Assembly: GCA_035525905.1 (NCBI GenBank)
Contig: DATLDK010000082.1
Coordinates: 1-13,903 of the forward strand
From: Gaiellasilicea sp035525905
Lineage (GTDB): Bacteria > Actinomycetota > Thermoleophilia > Gaiellales > Gaiellaceae
Direction of reading: 5' to 3'
DNA: 13,903 nucleotides
The position numbers and the translations under genes were made by a program. Positions 1-6,454 of the stretch are shown one piece after another (position 1 is the stretch's first letter; each line of letters opens with the position of its first letter). A model generated the notes under the pieces. It saw only the letters and a program-made list of their open reading frames with translations. It did no database searches and had not been told where the DNA came from.

Positions 1-141
1 GCGGTCAGGCCGTTCGCGCGAATTCGGGTCGCCCCGGAAGACTTCCCTTTCCTCGGCCAGATCCGCGGCCATGAGGACGACCGGTTGGCCGAGTACGCGC
101 AGGCAATCATGGCCGCGGCGCCGTCGCCGTGGCCGGACTGA
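1..141 (+). CDS. C-terminal end of an unrecognised protein (partial)
   Basis: Reading frame 1 is open from the first base of the window to a TGA at 139-141 and gives 46 residues. These include the stretch RVAPEDFPFLGQIRGHEDD and the ending AAAPSPWPD. Third codon positions are strongly G/C, which fits real coding sequence in this genome. The start and most of the gene lie upstream of the window. I do not recognise the family from this tail, and it has no membrane segment or known motif. It is convergent with the tRNA-Gly on the other strand, 32 bp away. Confidence 0.6.
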   Translation, partial: AVRPFARIRVAPEDFPFLGQIRGHEDDRLAEYAQAIMAAAPSPWPD

Positions 142-173
142 CACCAGAAGAGGTTCCCGGTCGGACGAGTCGA

Positions 174-246
174 AGCGGGCGATGGGGCTCGAACCCACGA
201 CCCTCAGCTTGGGAAGCTGATGCTCTACCAACTGAGCTACACCCGC
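174..246 (-). tRNA. tRNA-Gly (anticodon CCC)
   Basis: Read on the minus strand, 73 nt fold into a full cloverleaf. The acceptor GCGGGTG pairs with CGCCCGC (one G-U), followed by discriminator U. The D arm contains GCTCAGTTGGTAGAGC. The anticodon stem TCAGC/GCTGA encloses the loop TTCCCAA, giving anticodon CCC, which reads GGG codons. The T arm is GTGGG-TTCGAGC-CCCAT. No CCA is encoded, so it must be added after transcription. It lies 24 bp downstream of the kinase stop on the same strand and appears to have its own promoter (256-284). Confidence 0.96.
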
Positions 247-255
247 GTACGGCCG

Positions 256-284
256 ATTCTAGCGGCTGATCTACGCGGCTTCGA
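256..284 (-). promoter_or_regulatory. Promoter of tRNA-Gly, reaching into the kinase 3' end
   Basis: On the minus strand there is a -35-like TCGAAG (279-284), a 17-nt spacer and a -10 TAGAAT (256-261, 5 of 6 consensus bases). Transcription would start near 249, about 3 nt before the mature tRNA 5' end. The -35 lies in the last codons of the histidine kinase gene and the -10 just after its stop. The tRNA therefore need not depend on read-through from the kinase. Confidence 0.6.
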
Positions 285-3200
285 GCGCTTCGCGGACGCG
301 GCGCGCGAGGGCTTCGACGGCGAAGGGCTTTTCGATCAGCGCGCTCGCGGCAAGGGCCGGCCGCCCGACCAGCGCCTCTTCCGCGTAACCGGACATGTAG
401 AGGATCTTGATGTCAGGGCGCGACGCCGTCACGAGCCGCGCTACCTCATAGCCGCGCAGCCCAGGCATCACGACGTCCGTCAGAAGCAGGTCGATCAGGC
501 GATCGTCGCGCTCGGCGAGTGCGACCGCCTCGGCGCCGTCGGCGCACGCGAGCACCGTGTACCCCTGGCGCTCGAGCACACGGCGGGTGAGGTCCCGCAC
601 AACGTCTTCGTCCTCGACGAGGAGGATCGTTTCGGAGCCCGGGGTGGCTTCGGGCTGCTCCACCGCGACGGCCCCCGGAGCCGCCTCGAGGATTCGCGGC
701 AGCCGGATCGTGAAGACGGAACCGACACCCGGCGTGCTCTCCACGGTCACGTTGCCGCCGCTCTGGTGCACGATGCCGTAGACCGAGGCCAGCCCGAGTC
801 CGACCCCCTCGTTGCGAGTCGTAAAGAAGGGCTCGAAGATCTGTGAAAGCGTGCTCTCGTCCATGCCGATGCCCGTGTCGGCGACGACGAGCTCGACGGA
901 GCCGTCGTCCGCATTCCGGGTCTCGATCGACAGGCGGCCGCCGGCGGGCATCGCGTTGCTCGCGTTCACGGCGAGGTTGATGATCACCTGCTCGATCTGG
1001 CCGGGGTCCGCTTGGACGACCCCGAGGTCGGGCGCGGGCAGCAGCTCGAGGTCGACGTGATCGCCGATCAAGCGCTGGAGGAATCCGCCGACGTCGGCGA
1101 GCACCACGTTCAGGTCGAGTGGATGCGGCTTGAGCATCTGCCGCCGTCCGAAGGCGAGCAGCTGCTTGGTGAGTTCCGCGGCCCGGTCGGCCGCACGCTT
1201 GATCTCGCCGAGGTCCCGGGCGAGCTCGGTGTCCGCTCCGGCGCGCTCCAGCAAGAGCGAGGCGTAGCCCGTGATCCCCGTGAGCAGGTTGTTGAAGTCG
1301 TGAGCGATGCCGCCCGCGAGGCGTCCGAGGCTGTCGAGCTTCTGCGAGCTCAGGAGCTCCGACTCGAGTCGCTTCCGATCCGTGACGTCGCGCATGAACG
1401 CGATGTGCAGCCCCGGGACGAAGTTGGGCCTGGCCGAGGCTTCCGAGATGACGACGGTCCCGTCCGGTCGCATCGTCTCCCACTCTTCCTGCACGCCGGC
1501 TCCCTTGATGTAGTCGTGCCAGGTCGCTCTCACCAGCTCGAGCCGCTGCGGGGGAAGGAACTCGTCGACGGATCGGCCGATCAGGTCGCGCTTGGCAACC
1601 CCGATCAGTTCACAGCCGGCGGGATTCACGTCGACGTAACGGCGGTCGTCGTCGGTGATGAAGATCGCATCGAGGGCGGTCTCGAAGACGGCGCGGAGCT
1701 TCTGCTCGTGCTCTCGCAGGACGACGTCGGAGCGCTCCCTCGCGATCGCCGCCGCGACGAGGCTCGCCGCCGTGCGGAGCGCGTCGGTCTCGGCTGCGCT
1801 CCAGTCGCGCTGGGTCGCACAGTCGTCGAGCCCGATGAACCCCCAGCACTCGTCGCCGACGAAGATCGGAAGGTTGATGATCGCGAGGATCTCGTTCGAG
1901 GAGATCAGCTCGCGCTCGTCGGCCGGAAAATCGGCGACGTTGCCCGCGACCGCTTCGTTTCTCTGGAACATCTCCCAGTGCCTGCCGAGGCCGTTCTCCT
2001 CGAAGCAGACCTCCTGGAGGGCGGGGTCGTCGAGCTCCGGCGTGATGCCCTCGGCTGCCCACTCGAAGCGGGGGACGGCGACCGCGGCCCCGTCGGCCCG
2101 AAGGCGGTGCTCCCAGATGTAGGCGCGGCTCGCCTCGGCGGCGACGCCGAGCCGACGAAGAAGGTCAGGGGCGGCGTCGCACCACTCCGGCGCGGCCAGC
2201 AGCACCTGCGCGCTGCGACTGACGGCGTCGAGGATCGCGTCCCTGCGGTTGAGGTCGCGCTCGGCGCGTTCGCGGTTGACCGCGGCGGCCACGAGGCCGG
2301 ACGCAGCCCGCAACGCATCCGTCTCGGCGGAGCTCCAATCTCGTTCGTTCTCGCAGTCCTCGAAGCCGATGAACCCCCACCAGGAGCCCTCGACGAAGAC
2401 CGGGACGGCCATGATCGAGAGGCAGTCGATCAAGGCGAATGCCTCCCGCTCCTCGTCCGGCAGTGCGCGAGTAGGACTGTTGATCGCCTCCCCGCGTCCC
2501 ATCAGCTCGGCCCAGCGTGGGAAGTGGGGGGAAGGCCTGACATGGCCGAGCCTCGGGTCGTCGACGGTCGTCGTCCAAGCGGGCTCGGCCCAGATGACCC
2601 GGCGTTGGGTCAGCGGTGCCGGGCTCTCTCCGGGCAGGTTCTCGAAGACATAGGCGCGACTGGCGCCCGTCGCCTGCCCCAGCACCTGCATCAGGTCTGC
2701 CATCGCCCCGTCGAGGCTGGGGTGAGCGAAAAAGCTCTCTGCGGACCGGCTCACGGCCTCGAGGATCGCGTCGCGGTTCTTGAGGTCGCGCTCGGCGCGG
2801 GCACGCAGCTCGCGGGCGCGGGCGCTTGCCAGGACGATCGCGAGCTGGCCGGCGACGTCGACGAGCACGGAGACCTCGTGCTCGCCCCACGTCCGCGGGC
2901 GGTGGCTGTTGAACCAGAGCACACCCGTCACCTCGCCGTTCCGAAGCAGAGGCACGTCCACGGAGGAGGCGACGCCGCGTTCGAGCAGCCGGTCGCGGAT
3001 CGGCGCCAGCCATTCCTCTCGAGTCACGTCCTCGACGATGATGGGGCCCTTCGTGATCCGCTCGAGGTAGTCGCTCGACCACTCGACCTCGTCCCAGAAC
3101 TCGGGCTTGCCCTCGTCGGTCGTGTAACGGATCCAAAAGCCGCCCTCGGCCCGACGCTCCACGTAGCTGACCTCCACTTCCCCGAACAGGGATGCGAGGC

Positions 3201-3666
3201 TGTCGGCGGCGGCGGCGATGATCTCGTCGGGCGGCGTCTCGTCGGCTGCGAGCGAGAGGATGCCGACGAGCAGCTCGAGCCGCGTGCTGTCCCGACGCCG
3301 CGCAGTCACGTCCTGCAGGTAGCCGTGCGCGGTCGCGGGCTGACCGTCGGCGTCCACGACCACGAGCTCCTCGTCACGGATCCAGACGACGCGCCCGTCG
3401 CGCGCGACCAGGCGGTAGTCGAGGTACGTCGTCGTCCCGCCTGTCTCGTTGCGCTGAGCGATCTCGCGAAGCACACGTTCGCGGTCGTCGGGATGTAGCG
3501 AGTCGACGAAGAGGTCGGGGTTGGCCAGCCATTCGTCCTGGGAGTAACCCACGAGCTGCGCGATCTGCGGGCTGACGTAGAGGGCCGTGCTCTTCTCGTC
3601 GAGCTGGTCGACGTAGACGACGAGCGGCAGACGCTCGAGCAGCCCCTGGAAATCGAACCGGTCCAT
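271..3666 (-). CDS. Hybrid sensor histidine kinase, PAS-GAF-GAF-GAF-PAS-HisKA-HATPase-REC
   Basis: An 1131-residue cytoplasmic hybrid kinase without membrane segments. Domains in order: PAS/PAC (about 10-125), GAF (131-288), two similar GAF copies (about 298-465 and 475-645), PAS (652-765), HisKA (772-840), HATPase_c (about 885-990) and receiver (1012-1128). The H-box GGIAHDFNNLL gives phospho-acceptor His789. The N-box has Asn897/Asn901, the G1 box is DTGIGM (930-935), and the G2 box is GVGLGLA. The receiver has the acidic VEDED (1017-1021), phospho-acceptor Asp1064 in LLTDVVMPG, Ser1092 and Lys1113. It should sense an intracellular signal, autophosphorylate and pass phosphate to its own receiver and possibly to the divergent LuxR regulator at 3756. 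An in-frame TGA at 3682-3684 and no other start before 3666 fix the ATG; no clear Shine-Dalgarno precedes it. The ligand is unknown. Confidence 0.93.
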   Translation of the reverse strand: MDRFDFQGLLERLPLVVYVDQLDEKSTALYVSPQIAQLVGYSQDEWLANPDLFVDSLHPDDRERVLREIAQRNETGGTTTYLDYRLVARDGRVVWIRDEELVVVDADGQPATAHGYLQDVTARRRDSTRLELLVGILSLAADETPPDEIIAAAADSLASLFGEVEVSYVERRAEGGFWIRYTTDEGKPEFWDEVEWSSDYLERITKGPIIVEDVTREEWLAPIRDRLLERGVASSVDVPLLRNGEVTGVLWFNSHRPRTWGEHEVSVLVDVAGQLAIVLASARARELRARAERDLKNRDAILEAVSRSAESFFAHPSLDGAMADLMQVLGQATGASRAYVFENLPGESPAPLTQRRVIWAEPAWTTTVDDPRLGHVRPSPHFPRWAELMGRGEAINSPTRALPDEEREAFALIDCLSIMAVPVFVEGSWWGFIGFEDCENERDWSSAETDALRAASGLVAAAVNRERAERDLNRRDAILDAVSRSAQVLLAAPEWCDAAPDLLRRLGVAAEASRAYIWEHRLRADGAAVAVPRFEWAAEGITPELDDPALQEVCFEENGLGRHWEMFQRNEAVAGNVADFPADERELISSNEILAIINLPIFVGDECWGFIGLDDCATQRDWSAAETDALRTAASLVAAAIARERSDVVLREHEQKLRAVFETALDAIFITDDDRRYVDVNPAGCELIGVAKRDLIGRSVDEFLPPQRLELVRATWHDYIKGAGVQEEWETMRPDGTVVISEASARPNFVPGLHIAFMRDVTDRKRLESELLSSQKLDSLGRLAGGIAHDFNNLLTGITGYASLLLERAGADTELARDLGEIKRAADRAAELTKQLLAFGRRQMLKPHPLDLNVVLADVGGFLQRLIGDHVDLELLPAPDLGVVQADPGQIEQVIINLAVNASNAMPAGGRLSIETRNADDGSVELVVADTGIGMDESTLSQIFEPFFTTRNEGVGLGLASVYGIVHQSGGNVTVESTPGVGSVFTIRLPRILEAAPGAVAVEQPEATPGSETILLVEDEDVVRDLTRRVLERQGYTVLACADGAEAVALAERDDRLIDLLLTDVVMPGLRGYEVARLVTASRPDIKILYMSGYAEEALVGRPALAASALIEKPFAVEALARRVREALEAA

Positions 3667-3682
3667 TGGTGGAGTGATCGGT

Positions 3683-3700
3683 CATTCGCCGGCGAGAATG
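3683..3700. promoter_or_regulatory. Imperfect dyad in the kinase/regulator intergenic region
   Basis: Positions 3683-3700 read CATTCGCC then GGCGAGAATG. The inner ten bases TCGCCGGCGA (3686-3695) are a perfect palindrome. The arms extend to CATT/AATG if one G is bulged. It lies in the 89-bp gap between the two divergent genes, where a shared operator, for example for the LuxR-type regulator itself, would be expected. Function is inferred from position and symmetry only. A weak minus-strand promoter, TTGAGC (3720-3725) followed 17 nt later by TTCATT, would place the dyad at its start site. Confidence 0.3.
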
Positions 3701-3755
3701 AAGGCCCTTCCACGGGGTCGCTCAAGTTCGACGCGCCGCCGCCGACCACCCGGGC

Positions 3756-4388
3756 ATGAGCTCCACTGCGGTCAAGCCCACCTGTGTCGTCTGCGACGAC
3801 CACCCTTCCGTCCTCGAGAGCGTTTCGCGCTTCCTCGAGCAGAACGGATTCCGCGTCGTCGGCCGGGCGCGCGACGGCGAGGAGGCCATCGCCCTGCTCG
3901 AGTCGCAACGCCCGTCCGTGGCCGTCGTCGATCTGCGCATGCCGGCTGCTTCGGGCACCGCCGTGATCCGTCAGGTTGCCCGGACGACGCCCCAGAGCTC
4001 CTGTCTCGTCTACACCGGGTTCGGCGACGGAGCGCTGCTGACCGAGGCGCTCGACGCCGGCGCACGCGGTTTCGTGCTCAAGGACGCGCCGCTCGAGGAG
4101 CTCGTCAGAGCGCTCGCGACGGTCGGCACCGGCGGCATGTACATCGATCCCGCTCTCGCCGACGTACTCATCCGTTCCACGCCCGGACGGGAGCTCGGCC
4201 TCACAGCGCGCGAGCGGGACGTGCTCCGGATGCTCGCCGATGGCCATTCCAACGAGTCCATCGGACGTGAGCTCTTCATCTCGCCCGACACCGCGCGGAC
4301 GCAGCTGGGCGCGGCGATGGCGAAGCTCGGCGTCTCCACGCGAACGCAGGCCGTCGCCATGGCCCTGCGCCATTCGCTGATTTCGTAG
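3756..4388 (+). CDS. LuxR/NarL-family response regulator (REC + HTH)
   Basis: A 210-residue DNA-binding response regulator. The receiver domain (about 8-125) has acidic Asp14/Asp15, phospho-acceptor Asp59 in VVDLRMP, Thr87 and Lys109 in VLKD. The LuxR-type helix-turn-helix (about 146-205) begins LTARERDVLRMLADG and has a recognition region around SPDTARTQLGAAMAKLGV. Many family members have a His where this one has Gln183. It is divergent from the hybrid kinase with 89 bp between starts and is its likely partner, although the kinase also has its own receiver. The ATG at 3756 places the receiver at the usual distance from the N-terminus; no Shine-Dalgarno is visible. Its stop lies 2 bp from the stop of the convergent patatin gene. 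Confidence 0.93.
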   Translation: MSSTAVKPTCVVCDDHPSVLESVSRFLEQNGFRVVGRARDGEEAIALLESQRPSVAVVDLRMPAASGTAVIRQVARTTPQSSCLVYTGFGDGALLTEALDAGARGFVLKDAPLEELVRALATVGTGGMYIDPALADVLIRSTPGRELGLTARERDVLRMLADGHSNESIGRELFISPDTARTQLGAAMAKLGVSTRTQAVAMALRHSLIS

Positions 4389-4390
4389 GC

Positions 4391-5455
4391 CTAGCCGGCC
4401 GGGGCGTTGGCCCGTTCCATCGATTCGACGAGGGCATCCCGACGCGAGTGCTGCTTCCCGCTGCGGAACTCGGCGATGTACGCGTCGAAGTCCCAGCTCT
4501 CGAGGAACTTCTCGGCAGCCCAGCGGCCCGAGTCGAACAGCGCGAGCGCGCGCTCCTTGCTCAGGTCGAACTCGGTCGTGCCGACGCCCAACGTCGGGAT
4601 CGGAATGGTGCGGGCGTAGTTGGCCTGCTCGACGTACATGCGGTCGTGCGCCTCCATCATCGTCTGGGCGAGCGCCTTCATGTAGTCGATCACCGCGCCA
4701 GGCCCGCGTCCCGCCATCTTCGGCTTCGGCAGGCGCGCGCCGACCGGAACCATCGGCGTGGGCTCGACGAGCAGCATCCCGAAGGTGGGCCAGTCGGGCG
4801 GCGTGTCGTCGTCGCAGTCGAAGAGCCAGATCGGGTAGTTCGAGAGCATGCCGCCGTCGACGATCACGTGCGTCTCGCCGGTCTTCGGGTTCTCGAACCG
4901 GACCGGCTCGAAGAAGACCGGGATGCTCATGCTCATGCGCACTGCGAGGGCGACGTCGAGGTCGTCCGGCTCGATCCCGAGCTTGATCGCGTCTCGCGGG
5001 AGCACGAGCAACTCGTGCTTCGTCACGTCCGATGCGACGACCTGGAGGCGGGAGCGAAAGCGCGGGTCGTCGGCGTACGCCGGATGGACCAGGTTTGCGA
5101 ACGTGCGCACGCCCTTGGCCTCGAGGCGTTCGCGGATCCACTCCAGGAAGACGTCTCCTTCGTAGATGCCGAGGTCGAGCAGCATGCTCAGTGAGCGCTC
5201 GATCAGCGGCACCTTGTCCTCCCAGGCGCGATCCTCGAACTGGCGGTAATCCAGGCTCATGATGATCTCGCGCAGCTCGGCCGCGGAGTAGCCGGCGGCG
5301 AGCAGCGCGGCGCTGATCGATCCCGCTGAGGTCCCGGCGACGTTCTGCGGCTCGTAACCGTGCTCTTCGAGCGTCTGGAGCGCTCCCGCGAGCCCGATGC
5401 CCTTGACGCCTCCGCCCTCGAAGACGAGATCGGCGTAATTCTCTGTGGCGGCCAT
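4391..5455 (-). CDS. Patatin-like phospholipase family protein
   Basis: A 354-residue patatin-fold serine lipase using a Ser-Asp dyad. Visible motifs are the oxyanion loop EGGGVKGIG (13-21), the nucleophile elbow GTSAG (41-45, Ser43) and the catalytic Asp200 in VDGGM. It probably cleaves acyl esters of phospholipids or related lipids. No signal peptide or membrane helix is present, so it acts in the cytosol or at the inner membrane face unless exported another way. The frame is open to 5488, but the ATG at 5455 has GAGAGGAG seven nt upstream and puts the patatin motif at the normal distance from the N-terminus. The C-terminal 150 residues look like the usual family tail. It is divergent from the amidase gene, with 124 bp between them. 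Confidence 0.92.
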   Translation of the reverse strand: MAATENYADLVFEGGGVKGIGLAGALQTLEEHGYEPQNVAGTSAGSISAALLAAGYSAAELREIIMSLDYRQFEDRAWEDKVPLIERSLSMLLDLGIYEGDVFLEWIRERLEAKGVRTFANLVHPAYADDPRFRSRLQVVASDVTKHELLVLPRDAIKLGIEPDDLDVALAVRMSMSIPVFFEPVRFENPKTGETHVIVDGGMLSNYPIWLFDCDDDTPPDWPTFGMLLVEPTPMVPVGARLPKPKMAGRGPGAVIDYMKALAQTMMEAHDRMYVEQANYARTIPIPTLGVGTTEFDLSKERALALFDSGRWAAEKFLESWDFDAYIAEFRSGKQHSRRDALVESMERANAPAG

Positions 5456-5462
5456 GCGCGAG

Positions 5463-5470
5463 CTCCTCTC
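5463..5470 (-). promoter_or_regulatory. Ribosome binding site deciding the patatin start
   Basis: GAGAGGAG on the minus strand, 7 nt before the ATG at 5455. It supports this start over the in-frame codon at 5488, which would add 11 residues and place the site inside the gene. Confidence 0.75.
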
Positions 5471-5502
5471 AACGAGGGCGGGCCGCACCGCCGAAGGTCA
5501 AC

Positions 5503-5535
5503 TTGCATTGTGCGTCGTTCGGCAGGATCATGCAA
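5503..5535. promoter_or_regulatory. Mirrored face-to-face promoters between patatin and amidase
   Basis: TTGCAT (5503-5508) and ATGCAA (5530-5535) form an inverted repeat. Read on the plus strand, TTGCAT is followed after exactly 17 nt by GATCAT (5526-5531), a -35/-10 pair for the amidase. Read on the minus strand, the other TTGCAT is followed after exactly 17 nt by CACAAT (5507-5512), a pair for the patatin gene. Each -10 overlaps the other promoter's -35, so the two polymerases could not bind together. Each -10 matches consensus at 4 of 6 bases and each -35 at only 3 of 6, so this remains an inference. The predicted leaders of roughly 40-45 nt both contain the observed ribosome sites. Confidence 0.4.
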
Positions 5536-5564
5536 ACGAAAGTCACAACCTGCTGCGGCTCGAC

Positions 5565-5572
5565 AGAGAGGA
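5565..5572 (+). promoter_or_regulatory. Ribosome binding site deciding the amidase GTG start
   Basis: AGAGAGGA lies 7 nt before the GTG at 5580. The frame stays open upstream to 5445, but that part has no ribosome site and overlaps the divergent patatin start. Confidence 0.75.
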
Positions 5573-5579
5573 CCGACCC

Positions 5580-6398
5580 GTGGCATACCCATTCGTCGAG
5601 AGCCCCCACATCAACCGGACCCGGGGCCGCCAGATCGACCTGATCGTCATCCACACGATGGAGATGGACGAGAAGGGCGAGACCGCGGAAAACTGTGCGC
5701 AGTGGTTCCGGAACCCAGGGGCCAAGGTGTCCGCTCACTACTGCGTGGATGCCGACTCCATCGTCCAGTGCGTCCGCGACCAGGATGTCGCCTGGCACGC
5801 GCCCGGTGCCAACCACGACGGGATCGGGATCGAGCACGCGGGCCGCGCCAAGCAAACCGGTCGCGAGTGGAGCGACGCGTTCTCGACGGCGATGCTCGAG
5901 CGATCGGCGGGGCTCGTCGCTGAACTCTGCACGAAGTACAAGATCCCCGTCACGTGGCTCTACGCGGCCGACCTCCGCGCCGGCAGGCGGGGGATCACGA
6001 CGCACAAGGCGGTCAGCGACGCGTTCAAACGGGGCTCGCACTGGGATCCGGGTGAGGGATTTCCCGTCGAGCGCTATCTCGCCCTCGTGCGCGCCAAGCT
6101 CGGCGAGGTCGCGGCGGCACGGGAGATCGAGCCGCTGAAGGACGATCCGCCGCTCCTGAAGATCGGATCGGAGGGCTGGCAGGTGAAGCGTCTGCAGAAG
6201 CTCCTGCGCGAGCACGGCTTCTTCCCCGAAGAAGCCAAGCTCGACGGCGACTTCGGCGAGATCACGGAGGCGGCGGTGCAGGCCTTCCAGACGTTCAGCG
6301 ACCTGAGCCCGGACGGCCAGGTCGGAGCGCTGACGTGGCGGGCGCTTCAGGTCTCGGACGTCATGGTCGCGGGCGGCAGGGTTTTGCAGCCGGCCTAG
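5580..6398 (+). CDS. N-acetylmuramoyl-L-alanine amidase with peptidoglycan-binding domain
   Basis: A 272-residue zinc amidase that should cut the bond between N-acetylmuramic acid and L-alanine in peptidoglycan. The Amidase_2/PGRP domain spans about 15-170. Likely zinc ligands are His25 in IVIHTM, His142 in TTHKAVSD and Asp156 in HWDPG. A PG_binding_1 domain follows (about 192-257: LKIGSEGWQVKRLQKLL, then DGDFGEITEAAVQAFQ and LSPDGQVGALTW). No signal peptide is visible in the N-terminus AYPFVESPHINRTRG, which resembles phage endolysins more than exported autolysins. The GTG start is chosen for its Shine-Dalgarno. The GGEEF gene follows on the same strand after 56 bp. There are no other phage genes nearby, so recent phage origin is not shown. 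Confidence 0.9.
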   Translation: MAYPFVESPHINRTRGRQIDLIVIHTMEMDEKGETAENCAQWFRNPGAKVSAHYCVDADSIVQCVRDQDVAWHAPGANHDGIGIEHAGRAKQTGREWSDAFSTAMLERSAGLVAELCTKYKIPVTWLYAADLRAGRRGITTHKAVSDAFKRGSHWDPGEGFPVERYLALVRAKLGEVAAAREIEPLKDDPPLLKIGSEGWQVKRLQKLLREHGFFPEEAKLDGDFGEITEAAVQAFQTFSDLSPDGQVGALTWRALQVSDVMVAGGRVLQPA

Positions 6399-6412
6399 CG
6401 GGAGTACGCCGT

Positions 6413-6428
6413 TCCCTCGATCGGGGGA
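6413..6428. repeat. 16-bp near-perfect palindrome between amidase and GGEEF gene
   Basis: TCCCTCGATCGGGGGA is symmetric about 6420/6421 with one mismatched pair (6417/6424). As RNA it would be a loop-poor hairpin without a T-run, so it is not a normal terminator. It lies 27 bp before the ATG of the GGEEF gene, where an operator could sit. There is no direct evidence of function. Confidence 0.3.
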
Positions 6429-6454
6429 CGTCCGGCCGTGAGTTACGCGCGACG

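Noticed and set aside
130..173. Possible terminator downstream of tRNA-Gly on the minus strand
   Set aside because: Only short GC-rich complementary patches (around GTCCGACCGGG) with no T-run; no convincing hairpin.
1012..3498. Long open frame (828 codons) on the plus strand opposite the histidine kinase
   Set aside because: It is antisense to a protein with complete, ordered kinase domains. Its translation has no recognisable motif, and such mirror frames are expected in very GC-rich DNA.
4385..4394. TAGGCCTA palindrome between the convergent response regulator and patatin stops
   Set aside because: Too short and without a T-run to be a terminator; it is largely made of the two TAG stop codons.
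3306..5141. Open frame of 611 codons on the minus strand crossing the kinase, the intergenic region and the response regulator
   Set aside because: It overlaps three well-supported genes in another frame or strand and has an arginine-rich, motif-free translation.
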